A stretch of 64,000 bases of DNA from Listeria booriae. GTDB lineage: Bacteria; Bacillota; Bacilli; Lactobacillales; Listeriaceae. Below the pieces are notes generated by a model. That model was given only the letters and a program-made list of their open reading frames with translations, made no database searches and was not told the origin of the DNA. The stretch is taken from NCBI RefSeq assembly GCF_000766865.1, contig NZ_JNFA01000025.1, forward strand, positions 186,001 through 250,000. Reading direction: 5' to 3'. A program made the translations under genes and the position numbers. The first letter of the stretch is position 1. The number at the start of each line of letters is the position of its first letter. Below are positions 51,772 through 63,591 of this stretch, one piece after another.

Positions 51772-52176
51772 CTATCTTTTAGATTTCATAGCACGCGTAA
51801 TCGTTAAGTCTTTTTGATTAGCAAAATCTTGATATTCATCACTTTCCACCGCAACCAATTTCACATACCCGTCTTCATTAAAATGTAGTCCCCAACCATA
51901 TTTTTTCCCAAGTGGCGAAGTCCGCATACACGCTTGACTCTTCGCAAAAAACGCCTCTTTTTCCGCCGCTCGTTCACTCTCTGGAATTTCTTTATGCCGC
52001 ATATGTGTCTCAAAAAGAACCTCTTCTTGCGTATATTTATAATCATTTCGATACAAAAGCTCAAATTGAATCTCACCTATTGTTTTTTTCGCTCGTTTTA
52101 TATTTGGAATTTCGCCATAATTCGCTGAGCTATCTTCTGCTACAAGAATAAATGTATTATAGTAGTTTAAATTCAT
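51772..52176 (-). CDS. DUF6157-like conserved protein
   Basis: A 134-residue protein I recognise only as a conserved family resembling DUF6157. It starts NLNYYNTFILVAEDSSA and has a middle QFELLYRNDYKYTQEEVLFETHMRH, then GKKYGWGLHFNEDGYVKLVAVES. These conserved aromatic/His residues suggest a small enzyme or ligand-binding fold. AGGTG precedes the ATG at 52176. It probably forms a two-gene unit with the DUF72 gene. Function unknown. Confidence 0.65.
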   Translation of the reverse strand: MNLNYYNTFILVAEDSSANYGEIPNIKRAKKTIGEIQFELLYRNDYKYTQEEVLFETHMRHKEIPESERAAEKEAFFAKSQACMRTSPLGKKYGWGLHFNEDGYVKLVAVESDEYQDFANQKDLTITRAMKSKR

Positions 52177-52217
52177 TTTTTACACCTACTTTTAATTTTT
52201 AGAAATGAGGGCTAACA

Positions 52218-52508
52218 ATGATTTTGGAAAGCGCTATGTTGCAAGTAACGCAAGGTGATACAGATTCCTTTGAACAAGATTTCAAGGTAGCTTCTGCATA
52301 TATTACCTCGATTCCCGGCTATATCGACCACGAATTGCATAAATGCCTAGAAAACGAGACAGATTATTTATTGCTTGTTCGTTGGGAAACGCTCGAAGCC
52401 CACACAGAAGGCTTCCGTCAATCCGATGCCTACCTTGAGTGGAAACGGTTGCTACACCACTATTATAACCCTTTCCCCAAAGTGAAGCACTTTACACGAA
52501 TTATATAG
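52218..52508 (+). CDS. Antibiotic-biosynthesis-monooxygenase-fold protein
   Basis: A 96-residue ferredoxin-like ABM-domain protein. The core (ITSIPGYIDHELHKCLENETDYLLLVRWETLEAH) and the end (FRQSDAYLEWKRLLHHYY) fit dimeric ABM proteins such as heme-degrading or quinone monooxygenases. The IsdG-type Asn/Trp/His triad is not evident, so heme cleavage is not claimed. AATGAGGGC precedes the ATG at 52218. It is monocistronic and ends in a bidirectional terminator. Confidence 0.82.
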   Translation: MILESAMLQVTQGDTDSFEQDFKVASAYITSIPGYIDHELHKCLENETDYLLLVRWETLEAHTEGFRQSDAYLEWKRLLHHYYNPFPKVKHFTRII

Positions 52509-52516
52509 TATAAAAA

Positions 52517-52550
52517 AACTTGAGAGCTCGCGTTAGCCCTCAAGTTCTTG
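52517..52550. terminator. Bidirectional terminator
   Basis: AACTTGAG (52517-52524) / CTCAAGTT (52539-52546), A-run before and T-rich after. It is shared by the ABM gene and the UvrA-like gene. Confidence 0.8.
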
Positions 52551-52552
52551 CA

Positions 52553-54793
52553 TTATATATACTGTGCTGTTAATGAAACCTTGTTTGCTTTTAGATCGGC
52601 CGGCGTTCCTTCAAAGAGGATTTGGCCGCCTTTACTTCCGCCTTCAGGGCCGAGATCGATAATCCAGTCGGCGTTGCGGATGATGTCCAAATTATGCTCG
52701 ATGATGATGACTGTATTTCCTTTGTCCACCAGACGATTCATGATTTCAAGAATGTGCGTAATATCAGACATGTGCAGTCCTGTCGTTGGCTCGTCCATCA
52801 CATAAATACTGCCCTTTTTATGCAGCTCGTTTGCCAGCTTCAAGCGTTGGCATTCCCCGCCAGACAATGTATTTAGCGACTGACCTAGCGCAATATAGCC
52901 AAGTCCCACGTCCTCCATCGCCTGCAGCTTCTTCGTAATTTTCTTATTTTCGAAAAACGCCAAAGCTTCCGTAACATTCATTTCCAAAACATCGCTAATC
53001 GACTTATCACTTAACGTATATTGCAAAACTTCTTCTTGGAATCGTTTGCCGCCACAGGCTTCACAAGGTGTTCGAATCGCTTCCATGAATGCTAAATCCA
53101 TCGAAATCACGCCTAGCCCTTTACATTCTGGGCAAGCACCTTTTGAATTGTAACTAAACATCGACGGGCTAACACCATTGGCATCCCCAAACAGTTTACG
53201 AACGGTGTCCATAATGCCTGTATACGTCGCCGAGTTGGAGCGAACATTGGCATGAGCAGCCGACTGATCAATCACAATCGCATCTGGATTTTGCTTTAAG
53301 AACACTTGATTAATTAGCGTACTTTTCCCAGAACCTGCAACACCAGTCACTACCGACAAAATTCCTTCTGGGATTTCCACCCGAACGTCTTTCAAATTAT
53401 GCAAAGAAGTATGCACCTCAGGCAGTTTTCCACTTGCTTGGCGCACTTTATCTTTTAGCTCAATCTTGTTGTTCATATGATTTCCAGTTAGCGTATCAGA
53501 CTTCAAAAGATCCTCAAATGTGCCTTCAAACATGATTTCGCCGCCCTGTTTCCCAGCATGCGGGCCAACATCAACAATATGGTCAGCAATCTTAATCACG
53601 TCCGGATCATGCTCCACGACAATAACCGTATTCCCCTTGTCTCGCAACTTCTGCAAAAGTTCGTTTAATCGATGGACATCGCGCGGATGCAAGCCAACAC
53701 TCGGCTCATCAAAAATATAGAGCAAGTCTGTCAAACTACTGGTCAAATGGCGAACCATCTTCACACGTTGCGATTCCCCACCAGAAAGCGTCGTCGTCTC
53801 ACGATCCAAGCTTACATAATCAAGCCCGATATCAACGAGATGCTGCAAACGCTCTGCAATACTAGTAGTCATCGATTGCGCCTCTACATCTTTAATCGCT
53901 TTCACAACTGGAATCAATTCATCAATTTGCATCGCCGTATAATCCGCGATATTTTGACCATCAATTTTGCAAGAAAGGGCTTGTTGCGACAGACGCGTTC
54001 CATCACAAGTCGGACAATGCACATCAGACGTAAACAAAGCTACTCGCTTCTTCGTAGATTCCGCCATGTCGCCATCTTTATTAATATATAATCGATCAAA
54101 CTTCTCCACCAAACCCTCATACGCCGTGTTCATCTGACCCGTTGGTAGTTCCATCATAATCTTAATATCTTTTCCATACAAAAACTTCTCCCACTCATCT
54201 TCCGTATAATCCTCAAGCTTCTTATCATTATCAAAGAACCCTGACAACGCATACAGATTCCAATACCAAGAACCTACCGAAAAAGTCGGAAAAAGAATCG
54301 CACCTTCATTCAGTGACTTCGTTTTATCTAAAACTTTATCCAAATCTAAAGCAATTTTGCGACCAACACCATGACAATCCGGACACATACCGCCTGGATC
54401 ATTGAAAGAAAACAAGTTAGAGCCGCCGATTTCAGGCTTGCCGATACGTGAGAATAATAAGCGAATAATCGGATTAATATCAGTAATCGTTCCTAATGTC
54501 GAACGGGAATTCCCGCCAAGTCGTTTTTGATCGATAATTACAGATGTCGAAAGATTTTCAATTTTGTCTGCATCTGGTTGCCGATACTTTGGTAGAAAAG
54601 TTCGAATAAAGCTACTATATGTTTCATTCAGTTGTCTTTGTGATTCTGTGGCAATCGTGCCGAACACAATCGATGACTTACCAGAACCTGACACCCCTGT
54701 AAAGATTGTGATTTTGCGTTTTGGGATGCGTAATGAGACATTTTTCAAGTTATTTTCTCTTGCACCTACTAATTCGATGTATTCCTGTTCCAT
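52553..54793 (-). CDS. UvrA-like ABC ATPase (class lacking UvrB-binding domain)
   Basis: A 746-residue UvrA-family protein, about 190 residues shorter than normal UvrA. It has two ABC halves, each with Walker A (GVSGSGKSS, GVAGSGKST), signature (TLSGGESQRVK, TLSGGECQRLK) and zinc-binding CxxC pairs (CPDCHGVG, CPTCDGTRL, CPECKGLG, CEACGGKRF). The region after the first Walker A runs straight into the ATPase without the UvrB-binding insert, as in UvrA2/DrrC-type proteins linked to drug and DNA-damage tolerance. AGGAGG precedes the ATG at 54793. A UvrC-like gene lies 105 nt upstream on the same strand. Main UvrA is expected elsewhere. Confidence 0.88.
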   Translation of the reverse strand: MEQEYIELVGARENNLKNVSLRIPKRKITIFTGVSGSGKSSIVFGTIATESQRQLNETYSSFIRTFLPKYRQPDADKIENLSTSVIIDQKRLGGNSRSTLGTITDINPIIRLLFSRIGKPEIGGSNLFSFNDPGGMCPDCHGVGRKIALDLDKVLDKTKSLNEGAILFPTFSVGSWYWNLYALSGFFDNDKKLEDYTEDEWEKFLYGKDIKIMMELPTGQMNTAYEGLVEKFDRLYINKDGDMAESTKKRVALFTSDVHCPTCDGTRLSQQALSCKIDGQNIADYTAMQIDELIPVVKAIKDVEAQSMTTSIAERLQHLVDIGLDYVSLDRETTTLSGGESQRVKMVRHLTSSLTDLLYIFDEPSVGLHPRDVHRLNELLQKLRDKGNTVIVVEHDPDVIKIADHIVDVGPHAGKQGGEIMFEGTFEDLLKSDTLTGNHMNNKIELKDKVRQASGKLPEVHTSLHNLKDVRVEIPEGILSVVTGVAGSGKSTLINQVFLKQNPDAIVIDQSAAHANVRSNSATYTGIMDTVRKLFGDANGVSPSMFSYNSKGACPECKGLGVISMDLAFMEAIRTPCEACGGKRFQEEVLQYTLSDKSISDVLEMNVTEALAFFENKKITKKLQAMEDVGLGYIALGQSLNTLSGGECQRLKLANELHKKGSIYVMDEPTTGLHMSDITHILEIMNRLVDKGNTVIIIEHNLDIIRNADWIIDLGPEGGSKGGQILFEGTPADLKANKVSLTAQYI

Positions 54794-54898
54794 GAAACTC
54801 CTCCTTATTAGATACGTTTAGACCGATTTCTCTAAAAATCAGCCCAGCTCTGAATTATAGCCGATGACGCTACCGAAAGTCAAGCGAAACAAAACAGC

Positions 54899-55990
54899 CT
54901 AATCCTCCAGCTCATCCGCATAATCCAACATTTTAAAATGAGCCGCCAGCGCACTTTTCGCATTCTCATGTACGAGTTCAAGCAATGCCTTCTTCTCGCC
55001 TTTTCTTGGCACCCGCACTTTAATACCAAGCGCATTCGCCAACAATTTCGTGTCCAGCTGCTCCGGAACGAGCAATTCTTTCGGCAATAAATGATTCGGA
55101 TGATGATAAAAAGTCAGTAAAAAACTCTCAATCATATTGTTCACATCACTCACAAATTCGAACACATTGGCGCTCCTACCGACAATCGCTCCATTCCGCA
55201 CAAAGAAAACCTGAATCGCACAAAACTGCCCGCTTACCGCAAAATGAACAACATCACGATGCCCTGAATCACGCATAATCACTTTTTGCTTCTCCGTCAC
55301 GCGATCTAACACATGCATCAGCTCATGCGTTTCTTTCGCACGCTCAAATTCTAGATTATCCATCTGTAGCTGCATCCGTTTTTCAAGATCGCGCTTCACA
55401 TCTTTCTGCCCACCATTCAAGAAACTGCTAATCCGCTTAATCTGCGCATCATACTCCCCTTTCGTCACATCGCGCGCACAAGGACCAATACACATCCCCA
55501 AATGATAGTAAAAACAAGGCCGCCCCTTCTTCCCCGAACAATGACAAAGCGGATAAATCTTCTGCAAAAATTCCTGCGTTTCCGCGACAAGATAACGGCT
55601 AGCATACGGGCCAAAATAAAGCGCTCCGTCCTTTTCAATATCTTTCGTCACTTCCAAATGCGGATTTTCTTCGTTCGTAATCTTCAAATACGAATAACGA
55701 ATTTCATCTTTCAACATCACATTATACGGAGGCTGATACTTCATAATCAGCGTCATTTCAAGCAACAACGCCTCTTGCTCCGAATCCGTAATAATCAACT
55801 CATAATCATAAATATGACGAACTAAGCGTGCCGTCTTTCCAACCTGCGTTTTGGTGAAATAAGACTTTACACGCTTTTTAAGATTTTTGGACTTGCCAAT
55901 ATATAAAATCTCGCCTTTTCTATCCCGGTAAATATAACATCCCGGCCGCTCTGGCAACGTTTTTAATTTCTGCTTCAGCTCAGTTTCCAC
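54899..55990 (-). CDS. Short UvrC/Cho-like GIY-YIG endonuclease
   Basis: A 363-residue UvrC paralogue. It has the N-terminal GIY-YIG nuclease (PGCYIYRDRKGEILYIGKSKNLKKR, residues about 15-45), the cysteine cluster (CHCSGKKGRPC...GMCIGPC, about 155-180) and a UVR motif (KRMQLQMDNLEFERAKE, about 205-225). It then stops before the RNase H-like endonuclease and helix-hairpin-helix domains of full UvrC (about 600 residues). This fits Cho, which makes only the 3' incision. GGAGGG 7 nt before the GTG at 55990 selects the start. It is probably transcribed with the UvrA-like gene. Confidence 0.87.
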   Translation of the reverse strand: METELKQKLKTLPERPGCYIYRDRKGEILYIGKSKNLKKRVKSYFTKTQVGKTARLVRHIYDYELIITDSEQEALLLEMTLIMKYQPPYNVMLKDEIRYSYLKITNEENPHLEVTKDIEKDGALYFGPYASRYLVAETQEFLQKIYPLCHCSGKKGRPCFYYHLGMCIGPCARDVTKGEYDAQIKRISSFLNGGQKDVKRDLEKRMQLQMDNLEFERAKETHELMHVLDRVTEKQKVIMRDSGHRDVVHFAVSGQFCAIQVFFVRNGAIVGRSANVFEFVSDVNNMIESFLLTFYHHPNHLLPKELLVPEQLDTKLLANALGIKVRVPRKGEKKALLELVHENAKSALAAHFKMLDYADELED

Positions 55991-56054
55991 GATCAAGCCC
56001 TCCAAAAAACATATGTTCGTCTTTTATTTTAATCTCTACAACAAGATTTGTAAA

Positions 56055-56089
56055 GAAAAACAGGAACTCCAATAATAGGAATCCCTGTC
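56055..56089 (-). terminator. Terminator of suf operon
   Basis: ACAGG..TCC / GGA..CCTGT hairpin followed on the minus strand by TTTTTCTTT, 10 nt past the sufB stop. Confidence 0.8.
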
Positions 56090-56099
56090 TGATATTTTA

Positions 56100-57494
56100 T
56101 TAACCAATAGAACCTTCCATCTCAAACTTAATCAAGCGGTTCATTTCTACTGCATATTCCATTGGTAATTCTTTTGTAAATGGCTCAATGAAGCCCATAA
56201 CAATCATTTCTGTCGCTTCTTCTTCACTAACACCACGGCTCATCAAGTAGAACAATTGCTCTTCGGATACTTTCGAAACTTTTGCTTCATGCTCTAATGA
56301 GATGTCGCTATTTAAAATTTCGTTGTATGGAATAGTATCTGATGTCGACGCGTTGTCCATAATTAGCGTGTCACACTCAATGTTAGAGCGCGATCCTGCT
56401 GAATTACGGCCAAAGTGCACGATACCGCGATAGGTTACGTTACCGCCTTGTTTGGAAATCGATTTAGAAACGATGGTAGACGACGTGTTTGGCGCTAAGT
56501 GAAGCATTTTTGCTCCGGCGTCTTGGCGTTGTCCTTTACCAGCAATCGCGATGGATAGTGTCATACCACGAGCACCTTCACCGCGTAAATGAACGGCTGG
56601 GTATTTCATCGTTAATTTCGAACCGATATTTCCGTCAATCCATTCCATTGTCGCATTTTCATCACAGAAAGTACGTTTTGTTACGAGATTGTAGACGTTG
56701 TTTGCCCAGTTTTGAATCGTTGTGTAACGGCAATAAGCATCGCGTTTAACAATGATTTCAACAACTGCTGAGTGAAGCGAGTTTGTCGTGTAAACCGGTG
56801 CTGTACAGCCTTCTACGTAGTTTACACTGCCGCCTTCGTCAACTATGATTAGTGTACGCTCGAATTGCCCCATGTTCTCGGAGTTAATACGGAAGTAAGC
56901 TTGAAGCGGCGTATCCACTTTGATTCCTTTTGGAACGTAAATGAATGAACCACCGGACCATACTGCTGAGTTTAGCGCTGCGAATTTGTTATCACTTGGC
57001 GGGATAACTTTTGAAAAATATTCGCGGAACAAGTCTTCGTTTTCTTTTAAAGCAGAGTCTGTATCTTTAAAAACAATTCCCATGTCTTCTAGGTCTTGCT
57101 TCATGTTGTGATACACAACTTCGGATTCGTACTGCGCGGAAGCACCGGCTAAATATTTCTGCTCGGCTTCAGGAATTCCTAGTTTATCAAACGTACGCTT
57201 GATTTCTTCAGGAACCTCGTCCCAATCGCGAACGGTGTGATCTGAAGGCTTCACGTAATAACGAATGTCTTCAAATTTCAGTTCGGACAGGTCGCCACCC
57301 CATTGCGGCATCGGCATTTTGTAAAATTGTTCTAAAGACTTCAAACGGAAATCTAACATCCATTCTGGTTCTTCTTTAATGCCGGAAATTTCTCTTACTA
57401 TATCTTCTGTTAGGCCGCGTTCTGTACGGAAAACAGATGTATCTTTATCGTGAAAACCATACTGGTATTCTCCAATTTCTGGAATTTCAGTCAT
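56100..57494 (-). CDS. sufB: Fe-S cluster scaffold SufB
   Basis: A 464-residue SufB, the scaffold of the SufBC2D complex, in which a new Fe-S cluster forms. Conserved parts: [43 protein letters not shown] with the conserved Cys, and the C-terminal [28 protein letters not shown] precedes the ATG at 57494. It is last in sufCDSUB, the usual Gram-positive order, and is followed by a terminator. Confidence 0.97.
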   Translation of the reverse strand: MTEIPEIGEYQYGFHDKDTSVFRTERGLTEDIVREISGIKEEPEWMLDFRLKSLEQFYKMPMPQWGGDLSELKFEDIRYYVKPSDHTVRDWDEVPEEIKRTFDKLGIPEAEQKYLAGASAQYESEVVYHNMKQDLEDMGIVFKDTDSALKENEDLFREYFSKVIPPSDNKFAALNSAVWSGGSFIYVPKGIKVDTPLQAYFRINSENMGQFERTLIIVDEGGSVNYVEGCTAPVYTTNSLHSAVVEIIVKRDAYCRYTTIQNWANNVYNLVTKRTFCDENATMEWIDGNIGSKLTMKYPAVHLRGEGARGMTLSIAIAGKGQRQDAGAKMLHLAPNTSSTIVSKSISKQGGNVTYRGIVHFGRNSAGSRSNIECDTLIMDNASTSDTIPYNEILNSDISLEHEAKVSKVSEEQLFYLMSRGVSEEEATEMIVMGFIEPFTKELPMEYAVEMNRLIKFEMEGSIG

Positions 57495-57514
57495 TGTTCA
57501 TTCCTCCTTAAAGC

Positions 57515-59181
<1,667 letters not shown>

Positions 59182-60474
59182 TTAGCGCACTTTCCCTTCG
59201 ATAACTTCTTTTAGTTGAAGTTTCACGCTTTCGATTGGTAGTTGGCGCACAACTGGGTCTAAGAAACCATGAATAACAAGGCGTTCAGCTTCTTCTTTAG
59301 AAACCCCGCGACTCATCAAGTAAAACAGTTGTAGCGGATCAACACGACCAACAGACGCCGCATGTCCTGCCACTACATCGTTCTCGTCAATCAAAAGAAT
59401 TGGATTCGCATCCCCACGCGCTTTTGGACTAAGCATTAACACGCGAGATTCTTGTTGCGCATCCGATTTCGACGCACCGTGCTTAATATGCCCAATACCG
59501 TTAAAAATCGTTGTTGCGCTATCTTTCATAACACCGTGTGACAAAATCGTACCTAAAGAAGCTAGGCCATAATGCGTCACGCGCGTCGTAATATTTTGCG
59601 TTTGTTTGCCACGACCAACCGTCACAGTTTTCACGTCACTTACAGAGCCGTTACCCATCAAGTTCGTCGTATTCTCATTAATCGTGTCGCCGTCATTCAT
59701 CAAACCAAGCGCCCACTCCAAACGGCTGTCGTTGCCAACATGCCCGCGACGGTTCACATAAGCTACCGCACCGCTTCCTAAGTTGTCCACCGCACCGAAT
59801 TTAATTTGTGCATTGTTTTCTGCGATAACTTCCGCCACAATGTTCACAATGCCTTTATTGTCCGCGTCAAGCGTCACATAGTTCTCCACATAAGTCACCG
59901 CGCTATTATCATCCGCCACGATTAACACATGATTCACCAATGGAGACGCCGCGTTTTTATGAGCAAACACAGCTTGCATTGGCTCTTTTACTTCTACATT
60001 CTTCGGAACATACAAGAAAAGCCCACCGTTTACAAGCGCTGTATGGAAAGCAGTTAAGCGACTTTCATCCACTTTCACCGCTTCTTTCATGAAATACTTC
60101 TGAACCAATTCAGGATGCTTCACAGCCGCCGTAATAATATCTGTAAAAATCACGCCTGCATCGATTAAATCTTGACTTAAATGAAGTCGTGCCGGGCGAT
60201 TATCAATCTGAACATACACATTCGCATCTTCATTAATTAACGCTTGCACGCTCTCTGGTAATGCTTCGTTCGTCACACCAGCTTGAAACGCTTCATACTT
60301 CTCAAACTTCGTGAAATTCCAACGATCAATTTTCGTTTTATCTACAAATGGCAAAGCTAATTCTGAAGCTTGTTGCCATGCGTTTATCCGTAGCTCTGTT
60401 AACCAGCTAGGCTCACCTAAATCGCCTGAAAAAGCACGGATAAAATCATCTTTTACAGCTAAATTTTCTGTCAT
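59182..60474 (-). CDS. sufD: Fe-S assembly protein SufD
   Basis: A 430-residue SufD, the partner of SufB in the SufBC2D complex. Typical features are GGLFLYVPKNVEVKEPMQAVF, the beta-helix core with the HGASKSDAQQESRVLMLSP segment (the conserved His near residue 340) and the closing SRGVSKEEAERLVIHGFLDPV, parallel to SufB. The start at 60474 has GTGAGGAATTAAATC upstream. It lies 19 nt after sufC. Confidence 0.97.
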   Translation of the reverse strand: MTENLAVKDDFIRAFSGDLGEPSWLTELRINAWQQASELALPFVDKTKIDRWNFTKFEKYEAFQAGVTNEALPESVQALINEDANVYVQIDNRPARLHLSQDLIDAGVIFTDIITAAVKHPELVQKYFMKEAVKVDESRLTAFHTALVNGGLFLYVPKNVEVKEPMQAVFAHKNAASPLVNHVLIVADDNSAVTYVENYVTLDADNKGIVNIVAEVIAENNAQIKFGAVDNLGSGAVAYVNRRGHVGNDSRLEWALGLMNDGDTINENTTNLMGNGSVSDVKTVTVGRGKQTQNITTRVTHYGLASLGTILSHGVMKDSATTIFNGIGHIKHGASKSDAQQESRVLMLSPKARGDANPILLIDENDVVAGHAASVGRVDPLQLFYLMSRGVSKEEAERLVIHGFLDPVVRQLPIESVKLQLKEVIEGKVR

Positions 60475-60493
60475 GATTTAATTCCTCACTTTC

Positions 60494-61279
60494 TTATTGT
60501 TGGTCAACTGTTTCTTCTTCTTCCAATTCAATTCCAAGTTCTTGCTTAATCCAGTCATAACCTTCAAGCTCTAGACGTTTCGCAAGTTCAGAACCACCGC
60601 TTTTCACAACTTTACCTTGCATCATCACGTGTACGAAATCAGGTTCGATGTAGTTAAGCAGGCGTTGGTAATGGGTGATAATCAAGCAACCGAATCCTTC
60701 GCCGCGCATTTCGTTAATCCCTTTAGATACAACTTTAAGCGCATCAATGTCCAAACCAGAATCGATTTCATCAAGAATCGCGATTTTAGGTTCGATCATT
60801 AGTAATTGCAAGATTTCATTACGTTTCTTCTCCCCACCAGAGAAGCCTTCATTTAGGTAACGCTCAGCCATTTCTTCATCCATTTCCAAAATAGCCATTT
60901 TTTCATCTAATTTACGAATGAATTGCATCAATGGGATTTCTTTACCTTCTTCACGACGGCTGTTAATCGCAGCACGCATGAATTCCGCATTCGTTACCCC
61001 ACTAATTTCACTCGGATATTGCATTGCCAAGAAAAGTCCGATACGAGCGCGTTCATCCACTTCCATTTCTAGAACGTCTTCGCCATCAAACTCGATTGTT
61101 CCTTGTGTTACTTCATATTTAGGATGCCCCATAATTGCTGAGGATAGTGTCGATTTACCAGTTCCATTAGGTCCCATAATTGCATGGATTTCCCCTGTAG
61201 AAATTTCTAGGTTTACCCCTTTTAAAATCTCTTTGCCTTCTATTTCAACATGTAAATCTTGAATTTTCAACGTTGACAT
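60494..61279 (-). CDS. sufC: Fe-S assembly ATPase SufC
   Basis: A 261-residue ABC-type ATPase. Walker A GPNGTGKST near residue 36, signature FSGGEKKRNEILQ (the variant typical of SufC), Walker B ILDEIDSGLD. It drives conformational change in SufBC2D. AGGAGG precedes the ATG at 61279. It is the first gene of the operon; the promoter lies in the gap upstream (61280-61400), where TATACT is present on the minus strand but no clear -35. Confidence 0.97.
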   Translation of the reverse strand: MSTLKIQDLHVEIEGKEILKGVNLEISTGEIHAIMGPNGTGKSTLSSAIMGHPKYEVTQGTIEFDGEDVLEMEVDERARIGLFLAMQYPSEISGVTNAEFMRAAINSRREEGKEIPLMQFIRKLDEKMAILEMDEEMAERYLNEGFSGGEKKRNEILQLLMIEPKIAILDEIDSGLDIDALKVVSKGINEMRGEGFGCLIITHYQRLLNYIEPDFVHVMMQGKVVKSGGSELAKRLELEGYDWIKQELGIELEEEETVDQQ

Positions 61280-61570
61280 TAAAAATTACCTCCTAAGTTT
61301 TTCGCATTATTTTCACTACGCATGTTTCTAGTTTAGTATAATTCTAATCTAATTACAACTATCCGAAATGAACTAATTTTTAAGATTACCGATTTGTGAA
61401 GTATAGCCCCGTATTTCACTCCCTTTTTAATTATCACTAGTCATTTCATAGTTGAGAAAACAAGCATGATGCGTTCCCCTCCATTGTACCAAAATACACG
61501 CTTTGAAACACTCAATACGATTTTATTTTTAGGCAAGAGAAGCATTGTCGAATTTGGTGAGATATGTTAC

Positions 61571-61579
61571 TGTTATAAT
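61571..61579 (+). promoter_or_regulatory. Extended -10 of lipoprotein gene
   Basis: TGTTATAAT lies 40 nt before the ATG at 61619. It supports that start over earlier ones. The rest of the 339-nt gap between sufC and this gene shows no coding signal. Confidence 0.6.
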
Positions 61580-61618
61580 AGCGTAATATTTTCGAAACAT
61601 TTATGGAGGAACCTTTTT

Positions 61619-62680
61619 ATGAAGAAGGCAATATTAATACTTACGATGATTGTAATCGCGATTATATTATTTCTAACGGCTTGCAGTTCGCCAAAATCAG
61701 CGTTCATGTCGTCTTTCCGAGATATTATTAAAAACGAGCAATATACCGCAGAATTTAAGTTAAACCCAACGGTGATTTCTGGTTTTTCTGAACTTGCGAT
61801 GCTCAATCCAGACGCACTAAAAGAAAGTTACTTAACCGTCAAAACATCGCGTGATACACCACGTGATTTAACGTATAACACTTACGGGCTACACATTGGT
61901 GGCGCTCCGGCTATGGACATCACTGCTCACTCCTATGAAAACGGCAATACCGGGAAAATTTTCGTCCCAGCAGCTGATTTTTTCCAGATGCAAGCTCCAG
62001 TTCGAAATATCTTGGATTTAACGACAAATTCCGTATATTCTAGCGTTCTTGCTAGTAACAAGAATCTGAAAGAGAAGCATTTCGACGTATTGCAAACATT
62101 ACAAAACGCAACAAACCAAGTCATCGATCAGAAAATGGTTGACGATCAATCCGAACAACTAAGCGCGATTGAGAAGAAAACCGCATTCCGTCTCTACAAA
62201 GAACTAAACGACCTAGACAAAACGCACTACCAAACGAAAGACGATGCGATTACACTAACATTGGACAAGCAGGAACTCGTTCATCTCGGCGATGCGCTCC
62301 TTGACGAATTTCAAAGCGATGAAGATTTTTTGAATTTGTACAGTGAAGTAATGGGGCTTACGGCAGATGGGGCTAAAAAATCGTGGTCACAGAACTTGAA
62401 GAAAACACAACAATGGCTTTCTGACATACAACAAAATAAAGCTATTGACTTAAATACAAAGATAACCGTTCATCCCGATGCGGATAAAGGCATGAAGCAG
62501 CTACTCATGACCTTCCACTACCAAAACAAAGCGACAAAACAACAACTGGACTTCGACTTCACCATGGAACTACTTCCTGTTGAAAAAATTCCCGCAGCAC
62601 CTAGCAATGACAAAATCATTTCGAAACGGGAAATCGATAAGTTAATGACAGACGTGATTCGCGAACAACGAAAACAATAA
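61619..62680 (+). CDS. Lipoprotein of unknown function
   Basis: A 353-residue lipoprotein. The signal peptide ends in the lipobox FLTAC with the acylated Cys at residue 22. The mature part is soluble, alpha/beta mixed, with many Asp/Lys/Gln; it resembles a conserved Listeria family that I cannot tie to an activity. GGAGG 9 nt before the ATG at 61619 selects the start; the open frame extends 51 codons upstream without a ribosome site. It lies between the suf and met loci and ends in a bidirectional terminator. Confidence 0.8.
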   Translation: MKKAILILTMIVIAIILFLTACSSPKSAFMSSFRDIIKNEQYTAEFKLNPTVISGFSELAMLNPDALKESYLTVKTSRDTPRDLTYNTYGLHIGGAPAMDITAHSYENGNTGKIFVPAADFFQMQAPVRNILDLTTNSVYSSVLASNKNLKEKHFDVLQTLQNATNQVIDQKMVDDQSEQLSAIEKKTAFRLYKELNDLDKTHYQTKDDAITLTLDKQELVHLGDALLDEFQSDEDFLNLYSEVMGLTADGAKKSWSQNLKKTQQWLSDIQQNKAIDLNTKITVHPDADKGMKQLLMTFHYQNKATKQQLDFDFTMELLPVEKIPAAPSNDKIISKREIDKLMTDVIREQRKQ

Positions 62681-62698
62681 ATTACCTGCTATTACAGC

Positions 62699-62742
62699 AA
62701 AATGCACGGCGCCTGCTTTCTTGGCACCGTGCATTTTTTGTT
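62699..62742. terminator. Bidirectional terminator
   Basis: AAATGCACGG..GCC / GGC..CCGTGCATTT hairpin with T/A runs, shared by the lipoprotein gene and metQ. Confidence 0.9.
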
Positions 62743-62743
62743 T

Positions 62744-63574
62744 TTAGTTAGATACAGGAACTACTGCACCTTTCCATTCTTTTGTAATGAAGTCTTGGAT
62801 TTCTTTAGATTGTAGCACTTTTACAAGTTCTTTGATATCTTTGTTATCTTTATTTTTCTCTTGTGCTGCCACGATATTTACGTATGGTGAATCCGTTTTT
62901 TCAATAGCGATTGCGTCTTTTTTCGGGTTCATGCCTTGATCTACTACGAAGTTCGAGTTGATTGCAACAACATCGCCTTCTTCGTTATTGTAAGCAGTCA
63001 TCAAGTAACCTGCGTCCACATCGTATTTGAATTTAATGTTTTTTGGATTCTCTGTGATGTCATCAAATGTCACGTCTTGACGTTTCACGCCGTCTTTCAA
63101 TTTAATTACGCCGGCATCCGCTAGAATTCCAAGCACACGTGGCCAGTCAGATTTACTGTTAGACATGATAACCTCTGCATTTTTTGGTAGGTCGTCTAAT
63201 GATTTGTATTTCTTCGAATAGATGCCCATCGGTTCGATATGAATACCGCCCATGTTGACAAATTTATAGCCTTTTTCTTTCATTTCAAGCTCCATGTAAG
63301 GAATCGTTTGGAAATAGTTCGCGTCCAAATCGCCTTCATCAAGCGCCACGTTTGGCATTACGTAATCTGTATATTTCTTAATATCTAAGTTAATACCTTT
63401 TTTCGCTAAAATCGGTTTGGCTTTCTCTAAAATGACTGCGTGAGGTGAGTTGGACGCCCCAATAACAAGCGTCGTTCCTTTATCTCCGCTCGCGTCATCT
63501 TTTGAACCTCCGCCACAAGCCGCTAAAACTAATACTAAAGTCAGTGTAAATAATCCAAGTAAAACCTTTTTCAT
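62744..63574 (-). CDS. metQ: Methionine ABC transporter lipoprotein MetQ
   Basis: A 276-residue NlpA/MetQ lipoprotein. Signal peptide and lipobox LAAC with the lipid Cys at residue 20; the binding protein body has HAVILEKAKPIL, YTDYVMPNVALDEGDLDANYFQTIPYM and the NYVN-like DSPYVNIVAAQEKNKD. It delivers D/L-methionine to MetN-MetI. It follows metI by 17 nt on the same strand. Regulation by an S-box would be upstream of metN, outside the window. Confidence 0.95.
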   Translation of the reverse strand: MKKVLLGLFTLTLVLVLAACGGGSKDDASGDKGTTLVIGASNSPHAVILEKAKPILAKKGINLDIKKYTDYVMPNVALDEGDLDANYFQTIPYMELEMKEKGYKFVNMGGIHIEPMGIYSKKYKSLDDLPKNAEVIMSNSKSDWPRVLGILADAGVIKLKDGVKRQDVTFDDITENPKNIKFKYDVDAGYLMTAYNNEEGDVVAINSNFVVDQGMNPKKDAIAIEKTDSPYVNIVAAQEKNKDNKDIKELVKVLQSKEIQDFITKEWKGAVVPVSN

Positions 63575-63591
63575 CTAACATCTCCCCTTCT

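Noticed and set aside
61466-61618. Longer lipoprotein start
   Set aside because: The extra 51 residues would hide the signal peptide and lipobox, and an extended -10 lies within them.
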